DNA from: Streptomyces sp. Je 1-369
GTDB taxonomy: Bacteria; Actinomycetota; Actinomycetes; Streptomycetales; Streptomycetaceae
DNA: 64,000 nucleotides
Assembly: GCF_026810505.1 (NCBI RefSeq)
Contig: NZ_CP101750.1
Location: forward strand, 2,881,254-2,945,253
Direction: 5' to 3'
Part shown: piece after piece, positions 47,040 to 56,985 of the stretch
Layout of the letters: each line of letters begins with the position of its first letter
Position numbering within the stretch: the stretch's first letter is position 1
Notes under the pieces: model-generated
The model's database searches: none
Told to the model about the DNA's origin: nothing
What the model saw: only the letters and a program-made list of their open reading frames with translations
Program-made: the position numbers and the translations under genes

Positions 47040-48464
47040 GTGACTCTCACACCCCCTTCCCTCGCCGCCCCCACCCCCACCCGCCCCCCGTCTCCCCTCA
47101 CGACCCCCGGCCTGCTCACCCTCCTCCTCGGCGCCTCCCTCTCCAGCATCGACTTCTTCATCGTCAACGTCGCCCTGCCCAGCATCGAGCGCGACCTGCA
47201 CGCCTCCCCCGCCACGCTGGAGATGGTCGTGGCGGGGTACGCGGTGGCGTACGCCGTGCTGCTCGTGCTCGGCGGCCGGCTCGGCGACACGTACGGACGC
47301 AGGAAGCTGTTCCTGTGGGGCGTGGCAGCCTTCGGCGTGACCTCGCTGGCCTGCGGGCTCGCGCCGGGCGCGTGGTGGCTGGTCGGGGCGCGGGTGGCGC
47401 AGGGCGCCGCGTCCGCGCTGATGCTGCCGCAGGTCCTCGGCACGCTGCACGCGACGACGCGGGGCGAGCGCCGGGCCCGGGCCGTCGCGCTGTACGGCGC
47501 GGTGAGCGGCATCGCGGGCCTGCTCGGCCAGGCACTCGGCGGCGCCCTCGTCGCCGCTGACCTGGGCGGCACCGGCTGGCGGGCGGCGTTCCTCGTCAAC
47601 GTGCCGGTCGCGGCCGCGGCCCTGCTCGTCGGGGTGCGGGCGGTGCCCGACAGCCGCGCGGAGCGGCCCGCGCGGGGCGACGTCCTGGGCACCGTCCTGT
47701 TCGCCGCCGCGCTGACCGCGCTCCTGCTGCCGCTGACGGAGGGGCGTACGACGGGCTGGCCGCTGTGGTCCGTGCTCCTGCTGCTCGCGGCGCCGCTGCT
47801 CGGCTGGGCGTTCGGGGCGGTGGAGGGCCGCGCCGAACGTACCGGCGGCAGCCCGCTACTGCCCCCGTCGCTGCTGCGCGAGCCCGCCGTACGCAAGAGC
47901 CTGGCCCTGGGCCTGCCGATCTTCGTCGGTTTCAGCGGCTTCATGTTCTGCTTCGCGATCGTCCTCCAACAGGGCCTGCGTTACGGGGCGTTGAAGGCGG
48001 GCCTGACCGTGATCCCGATGGGTCTGACGCAGGTCCCGGCGGCGATGCTCGTGCCGCGGTTGGTGCGGCGCTGGGGTACGCGTGCGATGACGCGCGCGGC
48101 CCTGGTGCACGCCGCGGGCCTGACGGTCCTGGCCCTGACGGTGCGGTGGTCCACCCTCCCTCCGCTCGCCCTCGCCCCCGGGCTGCTCCTGTGCGGCCTC
48201 GGGCAGGGCGTGCAGCTGGCCCTGTACTACCGGATCGCGCTCTCGGCGGTGCCTGCCGCGCGGGCGGGCGCGGGCAGCGGTCTGGCCGCGACGGTGCAGC
48301 AATCATGCCTGGCCCTGGGCGTGGCGACGGTCGGCTCGCTCTTCCTGGCACTGGTGCCGGACATCGGCATGCGGGACGCGTTCGTGGGCGCGCTGGGGGT
48401 GCAGCTGGTGGGACTTCTGGGGCTTGCGGGCCTGAGCCTGCGGTTGCCGCGAGCAATGACCTGA
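47040..48464 (+). CDS. MFS drug exporter, DHA2 (14-helix) type
   Basis: A 474-residue major facilitator with about 14 hydrophobic helices. Motifs include SSIDFFIVNVALPSIERDL near helix 1 (motif D1), GGRLGDTYGRRKLF (motif A) and ARVAQGAASALMLPQVLG, then GLLGQALGGALVAA (motif C region). It should export hydrophobic or cationic drugs in exchange for protons. Start: GTG at 47040; the nearest GGAGG is about 20 bases upstream, so initiation may not depend on a normal ribosome site. Regulated probably by the divergent XRE protein. Confidence 0.9.
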   Translation: MTLTPPSLAAPTPTRPPSPLTTPGLLTLLLGASLSSIDFFIVNVALPSIERDLHASPATLEMVVAGYAVAYAVLLVLGGRLGDTYGRRKLFLWGVAAFGVTSLACGLAPGAWWLVGARVAQGAASALMLPQVLGTLHATTRGERRARAVALYGAVSGIAGLLGQALGGALVAADLGGTGWRAAFLVNVPVAAAALLVGVRAVPDSRAERPARGDVLGTVLFAAALTALLLPLTEGRTTGWPLWSVLLLLAAPLLGWAFGAVEGRAERTGGSPLLPPSLLREPAVRKSLALGLPIFVGFSGFMFCFAIVLQQGLRYGALKAGLTVIPMGLTQVPAAMLVPRLVRRWGTRAMTRAALVHAAGLTVLALTVRWSTLPPLALAPGLLLCGLGQGVQLALYYRIALSAVPAARAGAGSGLAATVQQSCLALGVATVGSLFLALVPDIGMRDAFVGALGVQLVGLLGLAGLSLRLPRAMT

Positions 48465-48489
48465 GCGCCGGACACGTGACCGGTATCAG

Positions 48490-48541
48490 ATGACGGATGA
48501 CAGATAACGGATGACAGATATTGAAATCTGTCATCCGTCAT
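48490..48541. promoter_or_regulatory. Three-copy operator-like repeat upstream of an aldo-keto reductase
   Basis: ATGACGGATGACAGAT (48490-48505) is exactly inverted as ATCTGTCATCCGTCAT (48526-48541), and an extra direct copy of GGATGACAGAT lies at 48509-48519 between them. The region is AT-rich and ends 14 bases before the reductase start. It could be a multi-site operator, or a terminator of the MFS gene; the third copy favours an operator. Confidence 0.6.
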
Positions 48542-48555
48542 GCCATGGTGAAGGC

Positions 48556-49575
48556 ATGCGTACTCTCACTCTTGGAAACACCGGCCCCCGGACGTCCGCA
48601 CTCGGCCTCGGCTGCATGGGCATGTCCGCGCTCTACGGGGAAGCGGACCGCACGGAGTCGATCGCGACGATCCACGCCGCGTTGGAGGCGGGCGTCACGC
48701 TCCTCGACACCGGCGACTTCTACGCGATGGGCCACAACGAGATGCTGATCGGCGAAGCCCTGCGCTCCGCCCCGGCGGCCCGCCGCGAACAGGCGCTGAC
48801 CAGCGTGAAGTTCGGCGCGCTGCGCGACCCGGCGGGCGGCTGGTCGGGTTACGACGGCCGCCCGTCCGCGGTCAAGAACTTCGCCGCGTACTCGCTCCAG
48901 CGCCTCGGCGTCGACCACATCGACGTGTACCGCATCGCTCGCATCGACCCGGACGTACCGGTGGAGGAGACGGTGGGCGCCATCGCGGAACTGGTCGAGA
49001 AAGGTTACGTACGGCACATCGGCCTCTCCGAGGTCGGCCCGGGCACGATCCGCCGGGCGGCGGCCACGGCACCGATCTCCGACCTCCAGATCGAGTACTC
49101 CCTCATCTCGCGCGGCATCGAGGCGGAGATCCTGCCGACGGTCGCGGAGCTCGGCATCGGCGTGACGGCGTACGGGGTCCTCTCGCGCGGCCTGATCTCC
49201 GGCCACTTCACCCGCGACCGCAAGCTGGCCGCGAACGACTTCCGTTCGATGAGCCCCCGCTTCCAGGGCGAGAACCTCGACCGCAACCTCGACCTGGTCG
49301 ACGCGCTGCGGAAGATCGCCGACCAGAAGGGCGTGAGCGTGGCGCAGACCGCGATCGCCTGGGTCCTGGCGCAGGGCACCCGGCACGGCGGCGCGTCGAT
49401 CGTGCCGCTGGTGGGCGCTCGTACGCGCGCCCGCCTCGAAGAGGCACTCGCCGCCCTGGACGTAACGCTCGACGCCGCCGACCTGGCCGCGATCGAGGCA
49501 GCGGTCCCCGCGGGCGCGGCGGCCGGAGCCCGCTACCCGGACTCCCAGATGGCACACCTCGACAGCGAGCACTGA
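48556..49575 (+). CDS. Aldo-keto reductase
   Basis: A 339-residue AKR of the group that starts LGLGCMGMSALYG. The catalytic tetrad is Asp in LLDTGDFYAMGHNE, Tyr in the same block, and Lys in SVKFGALRD; the usual catalytic His is replaced in IDVYRIARID, as in related actinobacterial AKRs that have Arg. NADPH-binding segments include IGLSEVGPGTIRRA and GVTAYGVLSRGLISG. It reduces carbonyls, probably xenobiotic or stress-derived. The TetR gene starts 23 bases downstream, in the same direction, and is likely its regulator. Confidence 0.9.
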   Translation: MRTLTLGNTGPRTSALGLGCMGMSALYGEADRTESIATIHAALEAGVTLLDTGDFYAMGHNEMLIGEALRSAPAARREQALTSVKFGALRDPAGGWSGYDGRPSAVKNFAAYSLQRLGVDHIDVYRIARIDPDVPVEETVGAIAELVEKGYVRHIGLSEVGPGTIRRAAATAPISDLQIEYSLISRGIEAEILPTVAELGIGVTAYGVLSRGLISGHFTRDRKLAANDFRSMSPRFQGENLDRNLDLVDALRKIADQKGVSVAQTAIAWVLAQGTRHGGASIVPLVGARTRARLEEALAALDVTLDAADLAAIEAAVPAGAAAGARYPDSQMAHLDSEH

Positions 49576-49598
49576 TCGCCCCCGGGTACGGTCTAGCC

Positions 49599-50186
49599 AT
49601 GGCAGCAACCGCGGCTCCCCTGACCCCCGAGCGCATCCTCGAAGCGACCGAGGAGGTGCTGCGCAGGCACGGCGCGGCCAAGGCCACGGTGGTCGACGTG
49701 GCCCGCGCGCTCGGGGTGAGCCACGGCACGGTGTACCGCCACTTCCGCACGAAGGCGGAGCTGCGCGGCGCGGTGACGCGGCGCTGGCTGGACCGTACGT
49801 CGCAGACGCTCTCCACGATCGTCACCGGCCCGGAGTCCCCCGAGGCGAAGCTCCGCCTGTGGCTGGCGGGCCTCTTCGCCGCGAAGCAGCACAAGGCGGG
49901 CGACGACCCCGAACTCTTCGCCACGTACTCGGTCCTGGTCGACGAGAACAGCGAAGTGGTGGACGCGCACATCGCGGACCTGACGTCCCAACTGACGTCG
50001 ATCATCCAAGAGGGCGCGGAAACAGGCGACTTCACGTCTGTTGACCCCACCCTCTCGGCCCGAGCGGTCTTCGACGCCACGTCCCGCTTCCACGACCCGT
50101 GCTACGCGCCCCACTGGTCCCGCCCCGGCATCGAGGACGCGTTCACGGCGGTCCTGGACCTCACCCTCCGCGGCCTGCGGGCCTGA
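49599..50186 (+). CDS. TetR-family transcriptional regulator
   Basis: A 195-residue TetR protein. The HTH is VARALGVSHGTVYRHFRTKAEL and the C-terminal helices show ELFATYSVLVDENSEVV. It is placed after the aldo-keto reductase in the same transcriptional direction; the operator-like triple repeat upstream of that gene is its likely target. The ligand is unknown. Confidence 0.88.
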   Translation: MAATAAPLTPERILEATEEVLRRHGAAKATVVDVARALGVSHGTVYRHFRTKAELRGAVTRRWLDRTSQTLSTIVTGPESPEAKLRLWLAGLFAAKQHKAGDDPELFATYSVLVDENSEVVDAHIADLTSQLTSIIQEGAETGDFTSVDPTLSARAVFDATSRFHDPCYAPHWSRPGIEDAFTAVLDLTLRGLRA

Positions 50187-50244
50187 GTAGAGGTCCCGCC
50201 GCGGCGGGCGGCCATCACCGCCGAACAGCGGTAAACCCCCCGCA

Positions 50245-50886
50245 TCACCCTCGGCGCATCAGCAGATGCCCCCGCCTGAACCGCTCCCCCTCCCCCGGCT
50301 CCCGCAGCATCCGCCCCAGTTCCGTGAAGCCCGCCTCGCGGGCGAGGCCCGCCAGGTCGTCGATCGGCCAGCGGTACGCCGTTGTCACCCTGTGGTCGAA
50401 CGGGGTGAGCGGGGCGTTCTCCGACTCGAAGAAAGCGAGCACGAGGTGGCCGCCGGGGGCCAGAGCCCTGTGGAACTCCGCGAAGTATGAGGGGAGTTCC
50501 TGTGGGGGCGTGTGGATCAGGGAGTACCAGGAGACGATGCCGCCCAACTCCTCGCCGGGCAGGGTCAGCGCCTCCGTCGAGCCGACCTCGAAGCGGATGT
50601 CCGGGTAGGCCTCTCGGGCCAGGTCGATCATCGCCGGGGAGAGGTCGATGCCGAACGCGTTCAGGCCCAGGTCCCGGAGGAGTGCCGTCACCGGGCCCGG
50701 CCCGCAGCCGAACTCCGCGACGGGGCCCCCGCCTTCGGCCCGGACCCGTTCGGCGAACGCGGTGATCCACGCGTGGTCCAGCGAGGGGGATCGCAGGTCG
50801 TCGCGGGGCAGGCCCGCGTACACCGTGGCGATGGAGTCGTAGGCGTCTGCTGTCTGCGTGAGGTGTGTGGAGGGAGTGGTAGTCAC
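50245..50886 (-). CDS. SAM-dependent methyltransferase
   Basis: A 213-residue class I methyltransferase. The SAM motif I is VAEFGCGPGPVTALLRDLG, with LNAFGIDLSPAMIDLAR for the following acidic loop and LAPGGHLVLAFFE as motif III. No substrate-specific domain. It is transcribed leftward, converging on the TetR gene. The start MTTTPSTHL is supported by length and an upstream purine-rich stretch. Confidence 0.85.
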   Translation of the reverse strand: MTTTPSTHLTQTADAYDSIATVYAGLPRDDLRSPSLDHAWITAFAERVRAEGGGPVAEFGCGPGPVTALLRDLGLNAFGIDLSPAMIDLAREAYPDIRFEVGSTEALTLPGEELGGIVSWYSLIHTPPQELPSYFAEFHRALAPGGHLVLAFFESENAPLTPFDHRVTTAYRWPIDDLAGLAREAGFTELGRMLREPGEGERFRRGHLLMRRG

Positions 50887-50957
50887 GAGTGGACCCTAGG
50901 GGCTGCCTCTGACAAGCACCCCTACAGGCCCCCCTACCGGCCCTTTTACAGGCCCTC

Positions 50958-51383
50958 CTACAGGCCCTCCTCCGTCGGCCTGTGCTCCACGTACTCGATC
51001 ACCGTGCCGTCCCGGTGGCGGGCCGTGAAGCCCGAGCCCGTGGGGACCCGGATCAGGGGAGCCGTGATCTCCGCGCCTTCCGCCGCAAGGCGCGTCAGGT
51101 ACGTCTGGGCCGAGTCGACCAGCAGCGTGCCGTCGACGGCGCGGAAGGGGGACAGGGTTTCCTCCGTGCCCTCTATCAGGAGGAACGCTCCCACTACCGC
51201 CAGGTTCAGTCCCTTCTCCGGGTACGCGAACCACATGTCCCGTTCCATGTCGAGCAGGCGCTCGTAGGACGACGCCAGGGAGTCCAGCGTGCCGGGCGGT
51301 GTGTAGACGCGGATGAAGGGGCGGGGCTCGGGCAGGTTCGTGGAGTCGGTGCGGCGACGCCACATCGTCGGGGTCTCAGTCAT
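50958..51383 (-). CDS. VOC-superfamily (glyoxalase-like) protein
   Basis: A 141-residue protein with the single-module VOC fold: FIRVYTPPGTLDSLASSYER, FAYPEKGLNLAVVGAFLLIEG and GSGFTARHRDGTVIEYVEHRP are characteristic. The C-terminal Glu and upstream strands could bind a metal or small molecule. Function is open (lyase, dioxygenase or drug-binding protein). It is divergent from an XRE regulator, which may control it. An upstream in-frame Met at 51404 is less likely. Confidence 0.8.
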   Translation of the reverse strand: MTETPTMWRRRTDSTNLPEPRPFIRVYTPPGTLDSLASSYERLLDMERDMWFAYPEKGLNLAVVGAFLLIEGTEETLSPFRAVDGTLLVDSAQTYLTRLAAEGAEITAPLIRVPTGSGFTARHRDGTVIEYVEHRPTEEGL

Positions 51384-51430
51384 GGGTTCAGGCTCGCCCT
51401 CCACAACCGCACCGACCAGTCGGTGATTTA

Positions 51431-51444
51431 TGGGGGTGCCCCCA
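51431..51444. promoter_or_regulatory. Palindrome in the VOC/XRE divergent promoter
   Basis: TGGGGG-TG-CCCCCA (perfect 6+6) followed by a direct repeat of AGGTCAT at 51444 and 51457. The site is 18 bases before the XRE start and may be its autoregulatory operator. Confidence 0.4.
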
Positions 51445-51461
51445 GGTCATACCCTGAGGTC

Positions 51462-52337
51462 ATGGCAACCATGAAGGCGGCCTCGGAGCTGCGACTGGGA
51501 CTCGGCGGGTTCCTGCGCGCCCATCGCGAGCGCCTCTCCCCCGGTGACGTCGGGCTCCCGGACACCGCCCGCCGCCGCGCGAAGGGGCTGCGCCGCGAAG
51601 AGGTCGCCGCGCTCTCGGGAGTCTCCGTGGCCTGGTACACCTGGCTGGAACAGGGCCGCGTGGACACGTCCAGGCAGGTGCTCGACGCCGTGGCCCGCAC
51701 CCTGCGCCTCGACGACACGGCCCACCGGCACGCGCTGGCCCTCGCCGGGTTCGCCCCCGGCGAGGCGGCGGCGGCCGACGTCCCGGCAGTGGTCGAGCCG
51801 GGGTTCGTCGACATGATCGACCGTTGGTCCGACAGCCCCGCCGTCGTCCTCGGACCCGCCCTCGACCTCCTCGCCTGGAACCGCGCCTACGTCGACGTAT
51901 GGCCCGATCCGGCCGGAGTCCCCGCAGACGGTCGGCGTAATCTGCTGCTCCTGCTCGCCGGTGACGAGGCTCATCAGCGCGTGCTGAGCGAGTGGGAGCC
52001 CGTCGTCGTCGATCTGTACCGGCAGCTGCGCAGCCGCGCCGACCGCCGTCCCGGAGACGAGGGGTTCGAGCGGCTCACCGCGCGGCTGCGGAGCGCCCGG
52101 CCCGAGCTCGACGACTGGTGGGCCTGCCGATCCGTCGGGGACTTCGCCCCGCGGACCGTCCGGCTCACCTCTCACCGGGGTCGTACACCGCGCTCGTACG
52201 GCATGAACCTGCTGCTCACCCCGCAGGGGCCGGAGGGCGCCGTCATCCTCGTCATGACCCCCAAGTCCCTTACGGAACCGGCGACGAAGGATTCACCGTC
52301 GCCTGATGCTCCAGCGTCAGGTGTTCCTCGGCCTTGA
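51462..52337 (+). CDS. XRE-family regulator with MmyB-like ligand domain
   Basis: A 291-residue regulator with an XRE HTH (KGLRREEVAALSGVSVAWYTWLEQGR region, about residues 40-70) and a MmyB-like domain (VLGPALDLLAWNRAYVDVW; the C-terminal block YGMNLLLTPQGPEG). Same architecture as the one at 45975. It is divergent from the VOC gene and probably controls it. Its 3' end overlaps the convergent small gene by 68 bases. Confidence 0.87.
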   Translation: MATMKAASELRLGLGGFLRAHRERLSPGDVGLPDTARRRAKGLRREEVAALSGVSVAWYTWLEQGRVDTSRQVLDAVARTLRLDDTAHRHALALAGFAPGEAAAADVPAVVEPGFVDMIDRWSDSPAVVLGPALDLLAWNRAYVDVWPDPAGVPADGRRNLLLLLAGDEAHQRVLSEWEPVVVDLYRQLRSRADRRPGDEGFERLTARLRSARPELDDWWACRSVGDFAPRTVRLTSHRGRTPRSYGMNLLLTPQGPEGAVILVMTPKSLTEPATKDSPSPDAPASGVPRP

Positions 52338-52485
52338 GCCACGGCAGGAACTGCGCCTTCCTGCGCCACCCGCAGGTGTCGCAGCTCAACTGGCGCAGCA
52401 CACCCGCCTTCTGGACCTGGACGACGTGCTCACGTCCGTGCTGGTCCCATCGTCTGACCTTGCTCGTGGTCGTGGGCGTAGACAT
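52270..52485 (-). CDS. Small CxxC zinc-ribbon-like protein
   Basis: A 71-residue protein starting MSTPTTTSKVRRWDQHG with one Cys pair (SCDTCGW) and a His-containing C-terminal part (LKAEEHLTLEHQ). The pattern suggests a small metal-binding or nucleic-acid-associated protein; such a gene commonly sits beside glyS in Streptomyces. Its 3' end overlaps the convergent XRE gene. It lies just beyond the strong glyS terminator, so it must have its own promoter. Confidence 0.65.
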   Translation of the reverse strand: MSTPTTTSKVRRWDQHGREHVVQVQKAGVLRQLSCDTCGWRRKAQFLPWLKAEEHLTLEHQATVNPSSPVP

Positions 52486-52504
52486 GCGCTCAGTGTGCAC
52501 GCAC

Positions 52505-52543
52505 GGAAGCCCCCGGTTCCAGGATTCGGAACCGGGGGCTTCC
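52505..52543 (-). terminator. Strong hairpin terminator downstream of glyS
   Basis: A perfect 16-base stem (GGAAGCCCCCGGTTCC and its complement) around a 7-base loop, placed about 65 bases after the leftward glyS stop. Confidence 0.85.
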
Positions 52544-52549
52544 CGCCGA

Positions 52550-52597
52550 GTCACACGGTCACCCAGTCACACGGTCACCCCGTCACGCGGTCACTCG
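52550..52597. repeat. 16-base tandem repeat between glyS and its terminator
   Basis: Three units: GTCACACGGTCACCCA, GTCACACGGTCACCCC, GTCACGCGGTCACTCG. A short non-coding satellite, no spacer structure. Confidence 0.8.
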
Positions 52598-52606
52598 GTC
52601 GAAGCG

Positions 52607-53989
<1,383 letters not shown>

Positions 53990-54161
53990 GGTGCTCTCTT
54001 CATTACGACGGCGGACGAAGCAAGTGCTGCTGGAGCAACGGCTTCGGGAGCGAATGCTTCAGGTTACCGGCGGCCTTACCCCCCTAATCAAATCGGTTCC
54101 CCGTACCCGTCCCCGCGGACGTCCCCGCGCACGCCCGCACAGAGACCTCACAGAGACCTTG

Positions 54162-54199
54162 TTGACAATCGTTTCCATATTTGTTGAAAATGAGTGTCA
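54162..54199 (+). promoter_or_regulatory. Zur boxes and promoter of znuA, overlapping the start codon
   Basis: TTGACA (54162-54167), 17 bases, TGAAAAT (54185-54191) form a good promoter. Two Zur-like boxes cover it: TGACAATCGTTTCCA (54163-54177) and TGAAAATGAGTGTCA (54185-54199), compared with the Streptomyces form TGAAAATGATTTTCA. The second runs into the start codon. Confidence 0.7.
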
Positions 54200-55185
54200 T
54201 GAACGTACGACGACGCCTGATACCCACCGCCGCCCTCGCCTCCGCCACGGTCCTCGGCCTCACCGCCCTGACCGCCTGCTCCACCTCCGCCGCGGACGAC
54301 AAGGACGGCAAGCTGGACGTCGTGGCGTCGTTCTACCCGATGCAGTACCTCGCGGAGCAGATCGGCGGCGACCACGTCTCCGTCACCACCCTCACCGAGC
54401 CCGGCCAGGAGCCCCACGACCTCGACATCTCCGCCCGGCAGCGCGGCGAGCTGGAGGACTCGGACGTCGCCCTCTACCTCAAGGGCCTGCAGCCCGCCGT
54501 CGACGACGCCATCGACCAGTCCGGCATCAGGACCAAGGTCGACGCCGCGTCGCTGACCAGCATGGAGAAGCACGGCAACGAGGTCGGCGGGCACGCCGAG
54601 GAGCACGACCACGCCGAGGACGAGGAGGGGCACGAGGGACACGACCACGGCCACTCCCACGAAGGCGCCGACCCCCACATCTGGCTGGACCCGGTGAAGT
54701 ACTCCGAGGTCGCCGAGGGCGTCGGCAAGGCCCTGGAGAAGGCCGACCCGGAGAACGCGAAGACGTACGAGAAGAACACCGCGGCCCTGGTGAAGAAGCT
54801 CGGTGGCCTGAACAAGTCGTTCGAGGACGGCCTGAAGAACACCGACTCCAAGGTCTTCATCACCACCCACGCCGCCTTCGGCTACCTCGCCGAGCGCTAC
54901 GGCCTCACCGAGGAGGCCATCAGCGGCCTCGACCCCGAGGGCGAGCCGAGCAACAAGCGCGTCACGGACCTCCAGAAGATGGCGAAGGCCGACGGCGTCA
55001 CCACGGTCTTCTACGAGACCCTCGTCAGCGACAAGACGGCACAGACCCTCGCCAAGGACACCGGCCTGAAGACGGACGTGCTCGACCCCATCGAGGGCAT
55101 CACCGAGGACTCCAAGGGCAACGACTACATACAGGTCATGGAGTCCAACCTCAAGGCCCTGCAGAAGGCCCTGGGCGCCAAGTGA
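54199..55185 (+). CDS. znuA: Zinc ABC transporter substrate-binding lipoprotein
   Basis: A 328-residue cluster A-I metal-binding lipoprotein. Signal peptide and lipobox LTAC (Cys near residue 27), then VVASFYPMQYLAEQIGGDHV, EPGQEPHDLDISARQ with a metal His, a long His/Glu-rich loop (residues about 120-155, with HDH, GHDHGHSH) and PHIWLDPVKYSEVAEGV, THAAFGYLAERYGL, FYETLVSD. The His-rich loop marks zinc specificity. ATG at 54190 is an alternative start. There is no ribosome binding site before either; if transcription begins at the predicted site the mRNA is leaderless. First gene of znuACB-zur. Confidence 0.93.
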   Translation: MNVRRRLIPTAALASATVLGLTALTACSTSAADDKDGKLDVVASFYPMQYLAEQIGGDHVSVTTLTEPGQEPHDLDISARQRGELEDSDVALYLKGLQPAVDDAIDQSGIRTKVDAASLTSMEKHGNEVGGHAEEHDHAEDEEGHEGHDHGHSHEGADPHIWLDPVKYSEVAEGVGKALEKADPENAKTYEKNTAALVKKLGGLNKSFEDGLKNTDSKVFITTHAAFGYLAERYGLTEEAISGLDPEGEPSNKRVTDLQKMAKADGVTTVFYETLVSDKTAQTLAKDTGLKTDVLDPIEGITEDSKGNDYIQVMESNLKALQKALGAK

Positions 55186-55217
55186 CCCCCACTCCCGCGG
55201 CTACGGAGGCACGAGCC

Positions 55218-56000
55218 ATGAACAAGAAGGCCGACACCGGCGACGCCGTCATATCCCTGCGCAAGGTGACGGCCGAGCTCGGCTCGCGCCCCGTGCTGCG
55301 CGGCATCGACCTCACCGTCGGCCGCGGCGAGGTCGTCGCCCTCCTCGGCGCCAACGGCTCCGGCAAGTCCACGGCCGTCCGCACGGTCATAGGGCAGGTC
55401 CCCGTCACCGGCGGCGACGTCGAGATCTTCGGCACCCCGCGCCGCCGCTTCCGCGACTGGGCCCGCGTCGGGTACGTACCGCAGCGCACCACCGCCGCGG
55501 GCGGCGTCCCCGCCACCATCAACGAGGTCGTCACCTCGGGGCGGCTCTCGCGTGCCCGCCTCGGGATCCTGCGCAAGGCCGACCGCGAGGCCGTCGCCCG
55601 CGCCATCGACCTCGTGGGGCTCTCCGACCGCGCCAAGGACTCCGTCGACGCCCTCTCCGGCGGTCAGCACCAGCGGGTCCTCATCGCCCGCGCGCTGGCC
55701 TCCGAGCCGGAGCTGCTGATCATGGACGAGCCGATGGCGGGCGTCGACCTGGCCAGCCAGGAGGTCCTCGCCGCCACCCTGCGCCAGCAGGTCGCGGCCG
55801 GTGCCTCCGTCCTGCTCGTCCTGCACGAGCTCGGCCCTCTGGAGCCGCTGATCGACCGTGCCGTGGTCCTGCGCGACGGCTGCGTCCTGCACGACGGCCC
55901 GCCGCCGCGCGCGGTCGGCCAGCACGCGCTGCCCGGCCACGACCACGTCCACCCGCACACCGCCGACGCGGAGCCGGTCCGTACCGGCCTGCTCACCTGA
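55218..56000 (+). CDS. znuC: Zinc ABC transporter ATPase
   Basis: A 260-residue ABC ATPase. Walker A GANGSGKSTAV, signature LSGGQHQRVLIARAL, Walker B LLIMDEPMAGVD and the switch His in LLVLHELGPLE. The C-terminal tail has extra His (GQHALPGHDHVHPHT) that may bind zinc. It follows znuA by 32 bases with a GGAGG-like site and precedes the permease by 23 bases. Confidence 0.94.
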   Translation: MNKKADTGDAVISLRKVTAELGSRPVLRGIDLTVGRGEVVALLGANGSGKSTAVRTVIGQVPVTGGDVEIFGTPRRRFRDWARVGYVPQRTTAAGGVPATINEVVTSGRLSRARLGILRKADREAVARAIDLVGLSDRAKDSVDALSGGQHQRVLIARALASEPELLIMDEPMAGVDLASQEVLAATLRQQVAAGASVLLVLHELGPLEPLIDRAVVLRDGCVLHDGPPPRAVGQHALPGHDHVHPHTADAEPVRTGLLT

Positions 56001-56023
56001 GCCTGAGGACGCGAGAGTCAGTC

Positions 56024-56914
56024 ATGGAACTCCTCAACTACGCCTTCATGCAGCGGGCCCTGCTCGCCGCCGTCCTGGTCGGCATCACCGCGCCCGCCGT
56101 CGGCATCTACCTCGTCCAGCGCCGCCAGGCCCTCATGGGCGACGGCATCGGCCACGTCGCGATGACCGGCGTCGGCCTCGGCTTCCTGCTCTCCACCTCC
56201 CCCGTGTGGATGGCGACGGCGGTCGCGATCGTCGGCGCCGTCGTCATGGAGCTGATCCGCTGGTACGGCAAGACGCGCGGCGACATCGCGCTCGCGATGC
56301 TGTTCTACGGCGGCATGGCGGGCGGCGTCATGTTCATCAACCTCGCCCCCGGCGGCTCGAACGCGAACCTCCAGTCGTACCTGTTCGGCTCGCTCTCGAC
56401 GGTCTCCGAGGAGGACGTCTCGGCGATCTGCCTGCTCGCCGCGTTTGTGGTTCTCGTCACGGTCGGGCTGCGCCGCCAGCTCTTCGCGGTCAGCCAGGAC
56501 GAGGAGTTCGCGCGGGTCACCGGCCTGCCGGTCCGCGCCCTCAACCTGCTCACCGCCGTCACCGCGGCGGTCACGGTCACTGTCGCGATGCGCGTCGTGG
56601 GCCTGCTCCTGGTCTCCGCGCTGATGGTGGTGCCGGTGGCGGCCGCCCAGCAGCTCACCCGGAGCTTCGCGGCGACGTTCGCCGTCTCGGTGGCGATCGG
56701 CATCTCGGTGACGCTCGGCGGAACGGTGACGTCCTACTACCAGGACGTGCCGCCCGGCGCGACGATCGTGCTGCTCACCATCGGCGTCTTCATCGCCCTC
56801 ACGGTCCTCGCGACGCCGCTGGCCAGGCGCAGAGCGCGGGCGGCGGCCGCGGCGGAGGCGGCCGGTGATCCCGCGGAGTGCTCGGTACCGGCCCAGCCGG
56901 TGGCCAAGACCTGA
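56024..56914 (+). CDS. znuB: Zinc ABC transporter permease
   Basis: A 296-residue membrane permease with about eight or nine helices of the ABC-3 family: VGIYLVQRRQALMGDGIGHVAMTGVGLGF (in parts: LVQRRQALMGDGIGHV), NANLQSYLFGSLSTVSEEDV and LPVRALNLLTAVTAAVTVTVAMRVVG, LLLVSALMVVPVAAA. It forms the zinc importer with ZnuA and ZnuC. Zur follows 71 bases downstream on the same strand. Confidence 0.94.
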   Translation: MELLNYAFMQRALLAAVLVGITAPAVGIYLVQRRQALMGDGIGHVAMTGVGLGFLLSTSPVWMATAVAIVGAVVMELIRWYGKTRGDIALAMLFYGGMAGGVMFINLAPGGSNANLQSYLFGSLSTVSEEDVSAICLLAAFVVLVTVGLRRQLFAVSQDEEFARVTGLPVRALNLLTAVTAAVTVTVAMRVVGLLLVSALMVVPVAAAQQLTRSFAATFAVSVAIGISVTLGGTVTSYYQDVPPGATIVLLTIGVFIALTVLATPLARRRARAAAAAEAAGDPAECSVPAQPVAKT

Positions 56915-56985
56915 CCTGCGTCCAGGCCGACCTGGCACAATGGCCCGGCAGGCCCAGACCAGAGCGCAGACGCGAGGAGGCAACC

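Noticed and set aside
52550..52597. Regular 16-base repeats considered as CRISPR
   Set aside because: Units are directly adjacent without spacers and there are no cas genes.
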